DNA from: Prescottella defluvii
Lineage (GTDB): Bacteria; Actinomycetota; Actinomycetes; Mycobacteriales; Mycobacteriaceae
DNA length: 64,000 bases
Assembly (NCBI RefSeq): GCF_000738775.1
Contig: NZ_JPOC01000016.1
Coordinates: 62,001 to 126,000, forward strand
Direction of reading: 5' to 3'
The notes beneath the pieces are model-generated. The model was given only the letters and a program-made list of their open reading frames with translations, did not search any database and was not told where the DNA came from. The position numbers were made by a program, and so were the translations under genes. Of this stretch, positions 1 to 8,370 are shown piece after piece; the stretch's first letter is position 1, and every line of letters begins with the position of its first letter.

Positions 1-612
1 GACAGGCCGGAGACCGACGAGCAGCTGACGGCGCGGTTCGAGCGTGACGCTCTTCCGCTCCTCGATCAGCTGTACGGTGCCGCGCTGCGCATGACGCGCA
101 ACCCGGCCGATGCGGAGGACCTGGTCCAGGAGACCTACATCAAGGCCTACTCGGCGTTCCGTTCCTTCAAGGCGGGAACGAACCTCAAGGCCTGGCTGTA
201 CCGGATCCTGACCAACACCTACATCAACTCCTACCGCAAGAAGCAGCGCCAGCCGGCGCAGTACCCGACCGACGAGATCACCGACTGGCAGCTCGCCGCG
301 ACGGCCGAGCACACGTCGACGGGTCTGCGGTCGGCGGAAGTCGAGGCGCTCGACGCGCTGCCCGACGACGACATCAAGGCGGCACTACAGGAACTTCCCG
401 AGGAATTCCGCATGGCGGTGTACTACGCCGACGTCGAGGGATTCCCGTACAAGGAGATCGCGGAGATCATGGGCACGCCGATCGGAACCGTGATGTCGCG
501 CTTGCACCGCGGGCGCAAGCAGTTGCGGGGCCTCCTCGCGGACGTCGCTCGTGAACGTGGATTCAACCGCGCCGGGCGCAGCGGAACAGCGGAGCAGGAG
601 GTTACTCGGTGA
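1..612 (+). CDS. sigH: ECF RNA polymerase sigma factor SigH/SigR, 5' end cut by window edge
   Basis: Redox and heat stress sigma factor. The reading frame is open from base 1, so the true start lies upstream; 203 residues are visible. Region 2 is seen at about residues 20-75 ([17 protein letters not shown], then [20 protein letters not shown]). The region 4 helix-turn-helix is near residues 130-178 ([32 protein letters not shown]). The sequence is close to mycobacterial SigH throughout. The stop codon overlaps the start of the next gene by 4 bases (GTGA), the usual layout for a sigma factor translationally coupled to its zinc anti-sigma factor. Known targets in the family are thioredoxin, mycothiol and chaperone genes; that role is inferred here from the family. 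Confidence 0.96.
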   Translation, partial: DRPETDEQLTARFERDALPLLDQLYGAALRMTRNPADAEDLVQETYIKAYSAFRSFKAGTNLKAWLYRILTNTYINSYRKKQRQPAQYPTDEITDWQLAATAEHTSTGLRSAEVEALDALPDDDIKAALQELPEEFRMAVYYADVEGFPYKEIAEIMGTPIGTVMSRLHRGRKQLRGLLADVARERGFNRAGRSGTAEQEVTR

Positions 613-908
613 GCGGCGAGAACGAATTCGAGCAGTTGGACTGCTCGGCGGTGATCGCGGATGTGTGGTTGCTGCTCGACAGCGAGTGCGACGAGAACTC
701 GCGGGCGCGGATCCAGCGGCATCTGGAGAACTGCGGCGCGTGCTTCGAGGCGTACGGCATCGAGGAGAAGGTCAAGAGCCTGATCGGCCGCAAGTGTGGG
801 GGCGAGCACGCCCCGGACGGCCTGCGGGAAAGGCTGTCGTTCGAGATCCGTCGCACCGTGATCGTCACCACGGCCGAACTCGTCGGCGACCGCGAGGCGG
901 ACGACTAG
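609..908 (+). CDS. rshA: Zinc-binding anti-sigma factor RshA/RsrA
   Basis: Cytoplasmic redox switch that holds SigH inactive until its thiols are oxidised. The 99-residue protein has the expected length and carries the ZAS pattern: Cys12, His38, Cys42 and Cys45 (HLENCGAC), matching the zinc ligands known in RsrA. It starts at a GTG that overlaps the sigH stop codon, so the two are translated together. A strong hairpin follows about 30 bases after the stop. Function is family knowledge; the cysteines and arrangement are seen directly. Confidence 0.93.
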   Translation: MSGENEFEQLDCSAVIADVWLLLDSECDENSRARIQRHLENCGACFEAYGIEEKVKSLIGRKCGGEHAPDGLRERLSFEIRRTVIVTTAELVGDREADD

Positions 909-939
909 ACCCCCGACCGGGGCGGATCCCGGAAACGGA

Positions 940-976
940 TCAGGGGCCGGCAAGCGGTGTGCTTGCCGGCCCCTGA
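940..976. terminator. Perfect 16-bp hairpin between rshA and the bL37 gene
   Basis: The arms at 940-955 and 961-976 are perfectly complementary around the 5-base loop GGTGT. It sits between two converging genes, rshA (plus) and the bL37 gene (minus), so it probably serves as a shared bidirectional terminator. No long T-run is present, as is common in actinobacteria. Confidence 0.8.
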
Positions 977-993
977 CCGTCTGTCAACGCGTC

Positions 994-1068
994 TCAGGCG
1001 TTGGGACGCTTGCCGTGGTTGGCGGCACTGCCCTTACGACTGCGCTTCTTACGACCACGCTTACCCAT
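994..1068 (-). CDS. 50S ribosomal protein bL37 (24 residues)
   Basis: Very small, extremely basic protein that begins MGKRGRKKRSRKGS and ends NHGKRPNA. This matches the actinobacterial ribosomal protein bL37 (also annotated as an AURKAIP1/COX24-domain protein), an rRNA-binding peptide of the large subunit. The gene lies in the same place as in mycobacteria, between rshA and the biotinylated protein gene. The ATG at 1068 is preceded by a good Shine-Dalgarno sequence on the minus strand (AGAAGGAG). At 75 bases it is easily missed by gene callers. Confidence 0.88.
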   Translation of the reverse strand: MGKRGRKKRSRKGSAANHGKRPNA

Positions 1069-1176
1069 GAGTAGCTCCTTCTCTGTTCGAACTCGAGTTC
1101 GTCCTAGTGTTTCACGTGTGATTGGCTGTGGTTCCATTGGCTGGTCCGCGACCGTCCACGAACAGTGAGGTGCCAG

Positions 1177-1392
1177 GTGGCAGAAGATGTGCGCGCCGAA
1201 ATGGTTTCGACCGTCTACCAGGTCGTTGTCAGTGCAGGCGAAGAGGTGACCGAGGGCGACACCCTCGTGATTCTCGAGTCCATGAAGATGGAGATTCCCG
1301 TCCTGGCCGAGGTGGCCGGCAAGGTGACGTCGGTCGACGTGAAGGTCGGCGATGTCATCCAGCAGGGCGACTTGATCGCCACCATCGGCTGA
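1177..1392 (+). CDS. TB7.3-like biotin/lipoyl attachment protein
   Basis: Single-domain biotinyl carrier protein of 71 residues. The biotin acceptor is Lys37 in ESMKMEIP, with the usual two glycine-rich half-barrels on either side (GDTLVILESMKM and GDVIQQGDLIATIG). I chose GTG 1177 (reading VAEDVRAE) rather than the upstream ATG because it matches the mycobacterial TB7.3 N-terminus and has GTGAGG 6 bases before it. It could serve as a carrier for an acyl-CoA carboxylase, but no carboxylase gene is nearby, so the partner is unknown. It is divergent from the bL37 gene and is followed 43 bases later by the sensor kinase gene. Confidence 0.9.
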   Translation: MAEDVRAEMVSTVYQVVVSAGEEVTEGDTLVILESMKMEIPVLAEVAGKVTSVDVKVGDVIQQGDLIATIG

Positions 1393-1435
1393 CCCACCGT
1401 CAGCTGATACGGAGACGCGGATCGGAGCCTGGCAC

Positions 1436-2956
1436 ATGTCGACACTGAGCGACCTGCTCGCCGAGCACACTGATCTTCCCGGCAGCGCGGTCGATCACCT
1501 GCAGCAGGTGGTGGGCGAATGGCAGCTACTCGCGGATCTGTCCTTCGCCGACGTCCTGCTGTGGGTGGCGACCGAGCGGCCCGACGACCACGGTGGCTCC
1601 GCGGACGCGGGACCGGGCACCGTCGTGTGCGTGGCGCAGTGCCGTCCCACGACGGCGTCGACTGCCTTCCCGGACGACGCGGTCGGGTCCGTGGTCTCCG
1701 AGTCCGAGCATCCCCAGGTTCTCAAGGCGCTCGTCGACGGTGAGATCGTCACCGAGGTCGACCACTCGTGGCACGGCGGCACCCCCCTGCGGCGGGAAGC
1801 GGTGCCGGTGCGCTGTGACGGCGAGGTGATCGCAGTCCTCAGCCGGGACACCAACCTTGCGCAGCAGCGGGCGCAGAGTCCGCTCGAGATCGCGTACCTG
1901 GACTGTGCCGCGGACCTGTGCCAGATGATCAGCGAGGGAACGTTCCCGAACCCGGAGACGCGCTCGGACACCAATTCGAGTCCCCGCGCGGGCGACGGCT
2001 TCATCCGGCTCGATCCCGAGGGGCGCGTGGTGTACGCGAGCCCGAATGCGTTGTCCGCCTACCACCGGATGGGTTTGAACAGCGACCTCAACGGGCAGGA
2101 TCTGGCGTCGACGACCCGTTCGCTCATCACCGACCCCTTCGATTCGCAGGAGGCGGCCGACTACATCAGCGGAACGCTGGCCGGCCGTCTCGGACACCGG
2201 ATGGAGATCGAGGCCCGCGGCGCGATCGTGCTGCTGCGCGCACTGGTTCTCAAGCCGCACGGCAGGGTGGTGGGTGCCGCCGTCGTGATCCGCGACGTCA
2301 CCGAGGTCAAGCGTCGCGATCGCGCTCTGCTCAGCAAGGACGCGACGATCCGCGAGATCCACCACCGGGTGAAGAACAACCTGCAGACCGTCGCGGCCCT
2401 GCTGCGTCTGCAGGCCCGCCGCACCGACAACGAGGAGGCGCGGCAGGCGCTCAGCGAGTCGGTCCGCCGGGTGACGTCGATCGCGCTGGTCCACGAGACG
2501 CTGTCGATGTCGGTCGACGAGGAAGTCGACCTCGACGAGGTCGTCGACCGACTCGTGCCGATCCTCGCCGACGTCGCGTCGGTCAACATGCCCATCCAGA
2601 TCAAACGGGAGGGCAGTCTCGGGGTGTTCTCGGCGGAACGCGCCACCCCGCTCGTGATGGTGCTGACCGAACTGGTGCAGAACGCCATCGAGCACGCTTT
2701 CGATCCGGGTACGCCGGGCACGGTCTTCCTGCGCGCGGACCGGTCGGCCCGCTGGCTCGATGTGGTGATCCACGATGACGGTCGGGGTCTGCCCAGCGGA
2801 TTCAGCCTGGAGAAGTCCGATCGGCTGGGCCTGCAGATCGTGCGCACGCTGGTGGACACCGAGTTGGGTGGATCGCTGGGACTGCATCCGTCCCCTGGCG
2901 GCGGCACCGACGCGGTGCTCCGGGTGCCGTTGGGGCGTCGGGCACAGCGCCTCTGA
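1436..2956 (+). CDS. pdtaS: Sensor histidine kinase PdtaS
   Basis: Soluble two-component sensor kinase of 506 residues, syntenic with Rv3220c. It reads as an N-terminal GAF-like region (about 1-150), a PAS-like domain (about 185-290), a HisKA_2 dimerisation/phosphoacceptor region with the histidine near residue 308 (REIHHRVKNNLQT), and a HATPase domain with N-box ELVQNAIEHAF and G-box DDGRGLP. In mycobacteria PdtaS phosphorylates PdtaR, an ANTAR-domain RNA-binding regulator that acts by transcription antitermination; no pdtaR-like gene is in this window. There is no transmembrane segment, so it senses a cytoplasmic signal. It ends before a strong hairpin shared with whiB1. Confidence 0.93.
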   Translation: MSTLSDLLAEHTDLPGSAVDHLQQVVGEWQLLADLSFADVLLWVATERPDDHGGSADAGPGTVVCVAQCRPTTASTAFPDDAVGSVVSESEHPQVLKALVDGEIVTEVDHSWHGGTPLRREAVPVRCDGEVIAVLSRDTNLAQQRAQSPLEIAYLDCAADLCQMISEGTFPNPETRSDTNSSPRAGDGFIRLDPEGRVVYASPNALSAYHRMGLNSDLNGQDLASTTRSLITDPFDSQEAADYISGTLAGRLGHRMEIEARGAIVLLRALVLKPHGRVVGAAVVIRDVTEVKRRDRALLSKDATIREIHHRVKNNLQTVAALLRLQARRTDNEEARQALSESVRRVTSIALVHETLSMSVDEEVDLDEVVDRLVPILADVASVNMPIQIKREGSLGVFSAERATPLVMVLTELVQNAIEHAFDPGTPGTVFLRADRSARWLDVVIHDDGRGLPSGFSLEKSDRLGLQIVRTLVDTELGGSLGLHPSPGGGTDAVLRVPLGRRAQRL

Positions 2957-3004
2957 CGTTCGACTTCGCCGGCCTGTCGGTGGGTACTACGTTCGGATCA
3001 CGAA

Positions 3005-3045
3005 CGACGAAGGCCCGGCACCTCGTAGGTGCCGGGCCTTCGTCG
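3005..3045. terminator. Bidirectional terminator between pdtaS and whiB1
   Basis: Perfect 18-bp inverted repeat at 3005-3022 and 3028-3045 around the loop TCGTA. It lies between the pdtaS stop (2956) and the stop of whiB1 on the other strand (3056), so it can end transcription from both sides. Confidence 0.87.
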
Positions 3046-3055
3046 TCGATCGAGA

Positions 3056-3310
3056 CTAGACTGCAGTGCGCGCGCGGGTGCGGGCGTTGCGGCGCTTGAG
3101 TGCGCGACGCTCGTCCTCGCTCATACCGCCCCAGACGCCCGCGTCCTGGCCGGACTCGAGGGCCCAGGACAGGCACTCCGCGGTCACGGGGCACCGGTTG
3201 CACACCACCTTGGCATCAGCAATCTGCGCGAGGGCCGGGCCACTGTTTCCCACCGGGAAGAACAGTTCGGGATCCTCGTCGCGACAGATTGCGTTGTGGC
3301 GCCAGTCCAT
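3056..3310 (-). CDS. whiB1: Iron-sulfur transcriptional regulator WhiB1
   Basis: Nitric-oxide-responsive [4Fe-4S] DNA-binding protein of 84 residues, nearly identical to mycobacterial WhiB1. The four cluster ligands are Cys9, Cys37, Cys40 and Cys46. The turn GVWGGMSEDERRALKRR follows, then a basic DNA-binding tail (RRNARTRARTAV). In mycobacteria it binds the principal sigma factor and is essential. The ATG at 3310 has a strong Shine-Dalgarno sequence (AAGGAG) upstream. A long upstream region carries a CRP-like operator, as described below. Confidence 0.96.
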   Translation of the reverse strand: MDWRHNAICRDEDPELFFPVGNSGPALAQIADAKVVCNRCPVTAECLSWALESGQDAGVWGGMSEDERRALKRRNARTRARTAV

Positions 3311-3345
3311 CCTTCTACTCCTTAACTGGGTGCGCCGTGCACCGT

Positions 3346-3351
3346 AATGTA
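3346..3351 (-). promoter_or_regulatory. Probable whiB1 -10 element
   Basis: On the minus strand TACATT (3351 to 3346) fits the actinobacterial TANNNT -10 pattern. It would give a 5' leader of about 30 bases ahead of the whiB1 ATG. There is no clear -35, which is consistent with an activator-dependent promoter. Confidence 0.45.
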
Positions 3352-3397
3352 TTTACAAGTTCATGGGTGCTTACTTGGTTGTTTCAGCACTGTTACT

Positions 3398-3413
3398 TGT
3401 GAATGCTTTCACG
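3398..3413. promoter_or_regulatory. CRP/Cmr-type operator upstream of whiB1
   Basis: TGTGA-ATGCTT-TCACG matches the CRP consensus TGTGA-N6-TCACA at 9 of 10 key bases. Its centre is about 55 bases upstream of the proposed whiB1 -10. The M. tuberculosis whiB1 promoter is known to be controlled by the cAMP receptor protein Rv3676 from upstream sites, so this looks like conserved control. The rest of 3414-3637, up to the end of the lipid kinase gene, shows nothing else I can name. Confidence 0.65.
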
Positions 3414-3637
3414 AACACGGGGGAAGTCAATAGATATCGACTACACCGTGGGGAAGCTCACTTGGTAAGGCTGCCCTGGGTGACTTCGTGTCCCTTTGTA
3501 CACCCACCTGCGGCGATGCGCACCCCATCAGGGCATTTCAGTCCCTGATCGTGACGGAGGAGGGGCGGATCGGCCGCTGATCGCCCCCGGTCGGGCGTTC
3601 GATACGGCGTCTGGGGGTGGTCGGGACGGCGCTGGAG

Positions 3638-4594
3638 TCAGCGCGCCTGCGGTGCGACGACCTCGAGAGCATCGGCGACCGCGACGAATGTCACGTCGCT
3701 TCGCATGCCGATATAGTCGCCGTCCATTTGGAGGCCGATCGGTGCGGAAGCGCGGATACGGATTTGCGGCACATCGTCGAATCGAATCAATGAATGTGAT
3801 TTAGGCGATAATCCCGCCGAAAGTAGTTGACGAACGACGCGCAAGCTGGCAAGGACGCCCATTGTTCTCATCGCGAAGAGTCCGAGGCCGGCTTCGAAGC
3901 TCGTGCCGGGGTTCGTGTGCACTTCGCGGCTGTTCAAGTAGGTCCACGGAGTCGAGTTCGACACGAACGCGTAGTGCACGCCGTCGATGGGCTCCTGATC
4001 GGGGAGTTCGACCGTGAGCGTCGGTTCCTCACGCTTGGCGCGGAAGAACGCGCGGATGGCGTGCCGGACGTAGCGCCCGGGTGTCACGGCTTGTCCGTTC
4101 GTCCGGCCGTTGTCCACGGCTTCGCACACCTGGGCGTCGAGGCCCATTCCCGCATTGAAGGTGAACCAGCGGTTGTCGCAGTGCCCCAGGCCGATGGTTC
4201 GCCGGGCGCGCCGTGCGAGCAGATCGATCAGCTGGTTCGTCGCGTCCACCGGATCCGGAGCGATGCCCAGTGACCGGGCGAACACGTTCGCCGAGCCTCC
4301 CGGGACGACGGCGATCAGCGGGATGGGACCGATGGGGACGGACCGCATGGTCCGGGGATGAGGTGCACCGAGCAGTCCGTTGACGACCTCGTTCACGGTG
4401 CCGTCGCCGCCGTGCACGATGATCAGCGCAATGCCGTCGGTGCGGGCCTGCGCGGCCAGTTCCGCGGCGTGACCGCGGTGCGTGGTGTGCGCCACCGTCA
4501 ACCGCACTCGGCTCGACAGCGCGTGCGCGAGGAGGTCGCGCCCCGCGGGCGTGGTCGAGGTGGCGTTGGGGTTGACGATCAGCAGCGCACGCAC
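3638..4594 (-). CDS. Diacylglycerol kinase family lipid kinase
   Basis: 318-residue lipid kinase of the DAGK_cat family, syntenic with Rv3218. The N-terminal catalytic domain has the nucleotide-binding signature VNPNA at residues 7-11 and HGGDGTVNEVVNG at about 61-73. A C-terminal beta-sandwich domain follows. It would transfer the ATP phosphate to diacylglycerol or a related lipid at the membrane; the exact substrate cannot be told. The GTG start at 4594 has TAGGCT 8 bases upstream and no Shine-Dalgarno sequence, which suggests a leaderless message. Confidence 0.88.
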   Translation of the reverse strand: MRALLIVNPNATSTTPAGRDLLAHALSSRVRLTVAHTTHRGHAAELAAQARTDGIALIIVHGGDGTVNEVVNGLLGAPHPRTMRSVPIGPIPLIAVVPGGSANVFARSLGIAPDPVDATNQLIDLLARRARRTIGLGHCDNRWFTFNAGMGLDAQVCEAVDNGRTNGQAVTPGRYVRHAIRAFFRAKREEPTLTVELPDQEPIDGVHYAFVSNSTPWTYLNSREVHTNPGTSFEAGLGLFAMRTMGVLASLRVVRQLLSAGLSPKSHSLIRFDDVPQIRIRASAPIGLQMDGDYIGMRSDVTFVAVADALEVVAPQAR

Positions 4595-4602
4595 GGGGCA
4601 TC

Positions 4603-4634
4603 AGCCTAGCCGGATCACGCGGGTGTTCTAGGCT
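4603..4634. promoter_or_regulatory. Divergent leaderless promoters
   Basis: Two TAGGCT -10 elements face away from each other: minus strand 4608-4603, serving the kinase gene that starts at 4594 (8-base gap), and plus strand 4629-4634, serving the membrane protein gene that starts at 4641 (6-base gap). In both cases transcription would begin at or next to the start codon. Confidence 0.6.
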
Positions 4635-4640
4635 GGCTGC

Positions 4641-5057
4641 GTGTCGAACCAGTCTGCGCCCACTCCGATTCCCAGCACTGTCCGTGGGGCAGGCGCCCTG
4701 GTGGCGCTCGAGGGCGGTGCCGCAGTCGGTGTCGCCCTCACCCTGATCATCCGTGGCCTGCTCGGTGCCGACCAGAGCATGACCAGCGGTTACGGCACGG
4801 CCGCCTGGTTCGCGATTCTCGGTGGTGCCGTCCTGGCGGCGGGCATCGGGCTGTTCCTCGGTCACCGCTGGGGCCGCACGATCGGCGTCATGACCCAGCT
4901 GCTGTTGCTGCCCGTCACGTGGTACGTGCTCACGTCGCACCGCGTGCTCTGGGCGATCGTGTTGGGCGCGGTGGTGCTCGCCGCCCTGCTGCTGCTGTTC
5001 TGGAACAGCACCTCGCGGTGGGTGGCCGAGGGCTACAGCGCCCCCGACGAGTACTAG
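4641..5057 (+). CDS. Small integral membrane protein (Rv3217c-like)
   Basis: 138-residue protein with four hydrophobic stretches at about residues 15-38, 50-72, 80-97 and 99-121, and a short polar C-terminus (STSRWVAEGYSAPDEY). Position and length match the conserved mycobacterial membrane protein Rv3217c. No catalytic motif is visible and I cannot assign a function. The GTG start is preceded by TAGGCT without a Shine-Dalgarno sequence. Confidence 0.85.
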   Translation: MSNQSAPTPIPSTVRGAGALVALEGGAAVGVALTLIIRGLLGADQSMTSGYGTAAWFAILGGAVLAAGIGLFLGHRWGRTIGVMTQLLLLPVTWYVLTSHRVLWAIVLGAVVLAALLLLFWNSTSRWVAEGYSAPDEY

Positions 5058-5079
5058 GCCCGGCTCCCGGGCCCGACCG

Positions 5080-5604
5080 TCACGGCGCCCGGGTGGCGAG
5101 TGCGGCCAGCGCCTCGCCGCTGAGACGGTACGTCGTCCACTCGTCCTGAGCCACCGCACCCAGCGACTCGTAGAACCCGATCGACGGCGTGTTCCAGTTC
5201 AGCACCGACCACGCCAGCCGGGTGTATCCCTGGCTCACGCATTCGTCGGCGAGGGTCGCGAGTAGGGCCTTGCCGTACCCGGCGCCGCGGTGCTCGGGCG
5301 TGACGTACAGATCCTCCAGGTAGATCCCGTGCACGCCGTCCCAGGTCGAGAAGTTGCGGAACCACAGCGCCGTCCCGACGATCACGGGCGCGTTCGCTTC
5401 GTCGGCCGGAATTTCGACGACGTGTGCGAAGACGGCCGGCGCGGGACCGAAGAGGGCCGTCGTGATCTGCTCCGGAACCACCGTGCACTCGTGCCGTGCC
5501 TTCTCGTACTCGGCGAGTTCGTAGATCAGGCCGGTGATCGCCGCGACGTCGTCGGGGGTGGCCCGGCGGATCACGGCCCGGCCGACGTTCGTGGGTGCGT
5601 TCAC
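5080..5604 (-). CDS. GNAT-family N-acetyltransferase
   Basis: 174-residue acetyl-CoA-dependent acyltransferase. The acetyl-CoA loop is VTPEHRGAGYGKALL near residues 112-126, followed by the expected motif B region (WSVLNWNTPSIGFYESLGA). It resembles the diamine/spermidine acetyltransferase-like subgroup, syntenic with Rv3216. I chose the GTG at 5604 (VNAPTNVGRAVIRRA) because it overlaps the stop of the upstream phosphatase gene by 4 bases, which suggests translational coupling. The substrate is unknown. Confidence 0.87.
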   Translation of the reverse strand: MNAPTNVGRAVIRRATPDDVAAITGLIYELAEYEKARHECTVVPEQITTALFGPAPAVFAHVVEIPADEANAPVIVGTALWFRNFSTWDGVHGIYLEDLYVTPEHRGAGYGKALLATLADECVSQGYTRLAWSVLNWNTPSIGFYESLGAVAQDEWTTYRLSGEALAALATRAP

Positions 5605-6206
5605 TGGAAACCTTCTTCTCTCGGGGTGACGTTGTGGGCGAGGATCGTTCGGAAGCCGTGTTCGTAGCCGAGGACGGTGTGCGCGGCGGGGGAGAGGACG
5701 AACCGACGTCCCTCGGCGACCGGCAGGTCGACCCAGCGGGCGATCAGTGCGCGGAAGAAGTGGCCGTGCCCCACCAGCACCACGTCGCGGTCCACGAGCG
5801 TGGCCTCGCACGTGCCCACCACCATGTCGGCGCGGGACATCACCATGTCGTGGGTCTCGCCGGCCGGGCACGGGTGTGTCCAGACCGTCCAGTGCGGAAT
5901 CTGTTCGCGGATCTCGGGTGTGGTGAGGCCCTCGAGTTCGCCGTAGTCCCATTCGGTGAGGGCGTCCCACCGGCGGTCCTCGGTGAGCCCCGCCAACGCA
6001 GCGGTCACGTGCGCCCGTCGGCGCGGGCTGGTGACGACCAGGGGATCGCGCAGTCGTAGGTCGGCGAGCTGCCGGCCGGCCGCGCGGGCCTGCTCCGCGC
6101 CGTGTTCGGTCAGCACCACCTCGGTCGTGCTCGTGTGCCGGCCGAGCCGGGACCATTCCGTCTCGCCGTGCCGCAGCAGGACGAGCCGGCGGTCGGGTGA
6201 GGTCAT
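5601..6206 (-). CDS. gpm2: Histidine phosphatase (Gpm2-like acid phosphatase)
   Basis: 201-residue member of the histidine phosphatase superfamily, syntenic with Rv3214. The phosphohistidine is His13 in LLRHGETEW, and the second catalytic histidine is in LVGHGHFFRAL. The family was first called phosphoglycerate mutase, but the mycobacterial protein behaves as a broad acid phosphatase; I expect the same here. The internal ATG at 6206 (MTSPDRRLVLLRHG) is chosen over more upstream codons because the family starts just before the beta strand leading to RHGE. It is coupled to the following acetyltransferase gene. Confidence 0.9.
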   Translation of the reverse strand: MTSPDRRLVLLRHGETEWSRLGRHTSTTEVVLTEHGAEQARAAGRQLADLRLRDPLVVTSPRRRAHVTAALAGLTEDRRWDALTEWDYGELEGLTTPEIREQIPHWTVWTHPCPAGETHDMVMSRADMVVGTCEATLVDRDVVLVGHGHFFRALIARWVDLPVAEGRRFVLSPAAHTVLGYEHGFRTILAHNVTPREEGFQ

Positions 6207-6272
6207 GGGCCAATCATGCCGGGTGCGGCCGAACCCTCGCCTTCGGGCCTCGAGTACGCAAGGATCTAGGCC

Positions 6273-7076
6273 GTGACGACGGTACTGGCTGTAGCGAATC
6301 AAAAGGGTGGGGTAGCCAAGACCACGACGGTTGCTTCACTGGGGGCGGCGCTCGTGGACCTCGGCCGGCGGGTGCTGGTCGTGGACCTCGACCCGCAGGG
6401 GTGTCTGACGTTCTCGTTGGGGCACAACCCCGATCGGCTCGAGAAGTCGGTGCACGACGTGCTCACGGGGGACGCGTCGGTACGGGACGTGCTGCTCGAG
6501 ACGGTCGACGGGGTGATGCTGTTGCCGGCGACGATCGACCTCGCGGGTGCGGAGGCGCTGCTGTTGATGCGGCCGGGGCGCGAGTTCGCGCTCGCGCGGG
6601 CCCTCGCCCCGGTCCTCGACGACTTCGACGTGGTCGTCATCGACTGTCCGCCGTCGTTGGGCGTGCTGACCCTCAACGGACTGACCGCGGCGCAGCAGGT
6701 GCTGGTGCCGCTGCAGTGCGAGACACTCGCGCACCGCGGTGTCGGACAGTTGCTACGGACCGTCTCGGAGGTCCAGGAGATCACCAATCCCGGCCTCGTG
6801 CTGTTGGGCGCGCTGCCGACCCTGTACGACGCCCGCACCACCCACAGCCGGGATGTCCTGTCCGACGTCTCGGACCGGTACGACCTGCCGGTGCTCGCGC
6901 CGCCCATCCCGCGGACGGTGCGGTTCGCGGAGGCGTCGGCATCGGGTTCGACGGTGCTCGCGGGCCGGAAGAACAAGGGCGCGGAGGCTTACCGTGAACT
7001 GGCGCAACACCTTTCGGCGTACTGGTCCGGGGGTGCCGAGCTGGTGACGTTCACGTCGTACGAGGGGACCGCCTGA
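6273..7076 (+). CDS. ParA/Soj-family ATPase
   Basis: 267-residue deviant Walker ATPase, syntenic with Rv3213c. The Walker A is QKGGVAKTTT at residues 9-18, the Walker A' is VVDLDPQGCLT and the switch region is VIDCPPSLGVLTLN. No parB partner is adjacent, so this is likely the orphan paralogue and not the chromosomal ParA next to oriC. A role in positioning or septum-related processes is inferred from the family only. Confidence 0.9.
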   Translation: MTTVLAVANQKGGVAKTTTVASLGAALVDLGRRVLVVDLDPQGCLTFSLGHNPDRLEKSVHDVLTGDASVRDVLLETVDGVMLLPATIDLAGAEALLLMRPGREFALARALAPVLDDFDVVVIDCPPSLGVLTLNGLTAAQQVLVPLQCETLAHRGVGQLLRTVSEVQEITNPGLVLLGALPTLYDARTTHSRDVLSDVSDRYDLPVLAPPIPRTVRFAEASASGSTVLAGRKNKGAEAYRELAQHLSAYWSGGAELVTFTSYEGTA

Positions 7077-7090
7077 CCCGATCGGGTCAG
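7073..7090. repeat. 18-bp perfect palindrome covering two stop codons
   Basis: CTGACCCGATCGGGTCAG contains the stop of the ParA-like gene (7074-7076) and the stop of the amidohydrolase gene on the other strand (7087-7089). It has no loop, so it would form only a weak hairpin. It may be a compact shared terminator or simply a consequence of the two reading frames meeting. Confidence 0.5.
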
Positions 7091-8325
7091 TCCAGCCACT
7101 CCCTGGCGGCGGTCACCAGCGCCGAGACGCCCATCGTGATCGTCGGCTCGATCACCGGGGCGTAGTAGGGCGAGTGGTTGGGCGGCAGGTCGGGTGCGGT
7201 GCCGGACGCCGCGGCCTTCGCGAAGATCTCCGGGTCGGCGCCGCCGAGAATCCAGTAGCAGATCGGGGCGCCCGACGCGGTCGCGAAGACTCCGACGTCC
7301 TCGCTCGCTGCCCCGGCCCCCGGGTCGATCACGTTGTCGTCGCCGAACCGGGTGCGGAAGGCGGCCGTGGTCCGGGCGACGGCGTCGGCGTCGTTGACCA
7401 GGACGGGGAACGAATCGATCGGGGAGATCTCGGGTGCGCGCGGCGCATTCGACGCCTCGGACTCCGCCTCGACGATGCGGGTGATCGCGTCGAGCACGCG
7501 GGTGCGAACGTCGGGGTCGTACGTGCGGATGTTGAGTTTCAGTTCGGCGCGGTCCGGAATCACATTGGCCTTGGTTCCGGCCTGGAGTGCGCCGACCGTG
7601 ACCACGACCGTGTCGGTGGGTGCGACGGTGCGCGAGACGACGGTCTGCAGGCGCATCACCGTCGCGGCGGCCATGACCACCGGGTCGACGGACTCCTGGG
7701 GCATCGACCCGTGCGAGCCGGTGCCGTGCAGGAGGACCCGCAACGAGTCGGCGCCGGCGAACGCGGGACCCGGGTGCGCCGCGAGCATGCCGGCGGGCAA
7801 CGGCGCGACGTGCTGGCCGAGCACGACGTCCGGTTTCCCGAACCGCTCGAACAGTCCGTCGTCGATCATCCGCTCCGATCCCGAGCCGAGTTCCTCTCCG
7901 GGCTGGAACACCGCCATCACCGTGCCGGACCACGAATCCTTTTCGCGCACCAGCACTTCCAGTGCACCCAGCAGGCAGGTCACGTGCATGTCGTGCCCGC
8001 ACGCGTGTGCGACGGGGACCTCGCTGCCGTCGGCGTCGGTCGTGCGTACCGTGCTCGCGTACGGCAGTCCGGTCTTCTCCTCGACCGGCAGGGCGTCCAT
8101 GTCGGCGCGCAGCAGGGCGGTGGGGCCGTCACCGTTGCGGATCATGCCCACGACGCCGGTCCCGCCGACCCCGGACGTCGTGTCGATGCCCAGTTCGCCG
8201 AGTTTCGTCGCCACCCGGTCCGCGGTGCGAGTCTCCGCGAACGACAACTCGGGGTGCCGGTGCAGATCGCGATAGAAGTCGGCCAGCCAGGGCGCGGTGC
8301 GGGAGGGATCGGGTCCGGTCATCAC
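7087..8325 (-). CDS. M20-family amidohydrolase (N-acyl amino acid / hippurate hydrolase type)
   Basis: 412-residue zinc peptidase-like hydrolase. The metal ligands can be followed in order: ACGHDMH near residue 108, the catalytic PGEELGSGS, GQHVAPLP, and the late NHSPYYAP. The lid/dimerisation domain lies between, with GSHGSMPQESVDPV. Such enzymes split N-acyl amino acids or similar amides in the cytoplasm. The start at 8325 (MMTGPDPSRT) is preceded by GAGG. It ends 11 bases from the ParA-like gene. Confidence 0.88.
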   Translation of the reverse strand: MMTGPDPSRTAPWLADFYRDLHRHPELSFAETRTADRVATKLGELGIDTTSGVGGTGVVGMIRNGDGPTALLRADMDALPVEEKTGLPYASTVRTTDADGSEVPVAHACGHDMHVTCLLGALEVLVREKDSWSGTVMAVFQPGEELGSGSERMIDDGLFERFGKPDVVLGQHVAPLPAGMLAAHPGPAFAGADSLRVLLHGTGSHGSMPQESVDPVVMAAATVMRLQTVVSRTVAPTDTVVVTVGALQAGTKANVIPDRAELKLNIRTYDPDVRTRVLDAITRIVEAESEASNAPRAPEISPIDSFPVLVNDADAVARTTAAFRTRFGDDNVIDPGAGAASEDVGVFATASGAPICYWILGGADPEIFAKAAASGTAPDLPPNHSPYYAPVIEPTITMGVSALVTAAREWLD

Positions 8326-8370
8326 TCAACCTCGCTCGGTCGGGACGGGTGGTTCCGTCCCCAGCGTAGG

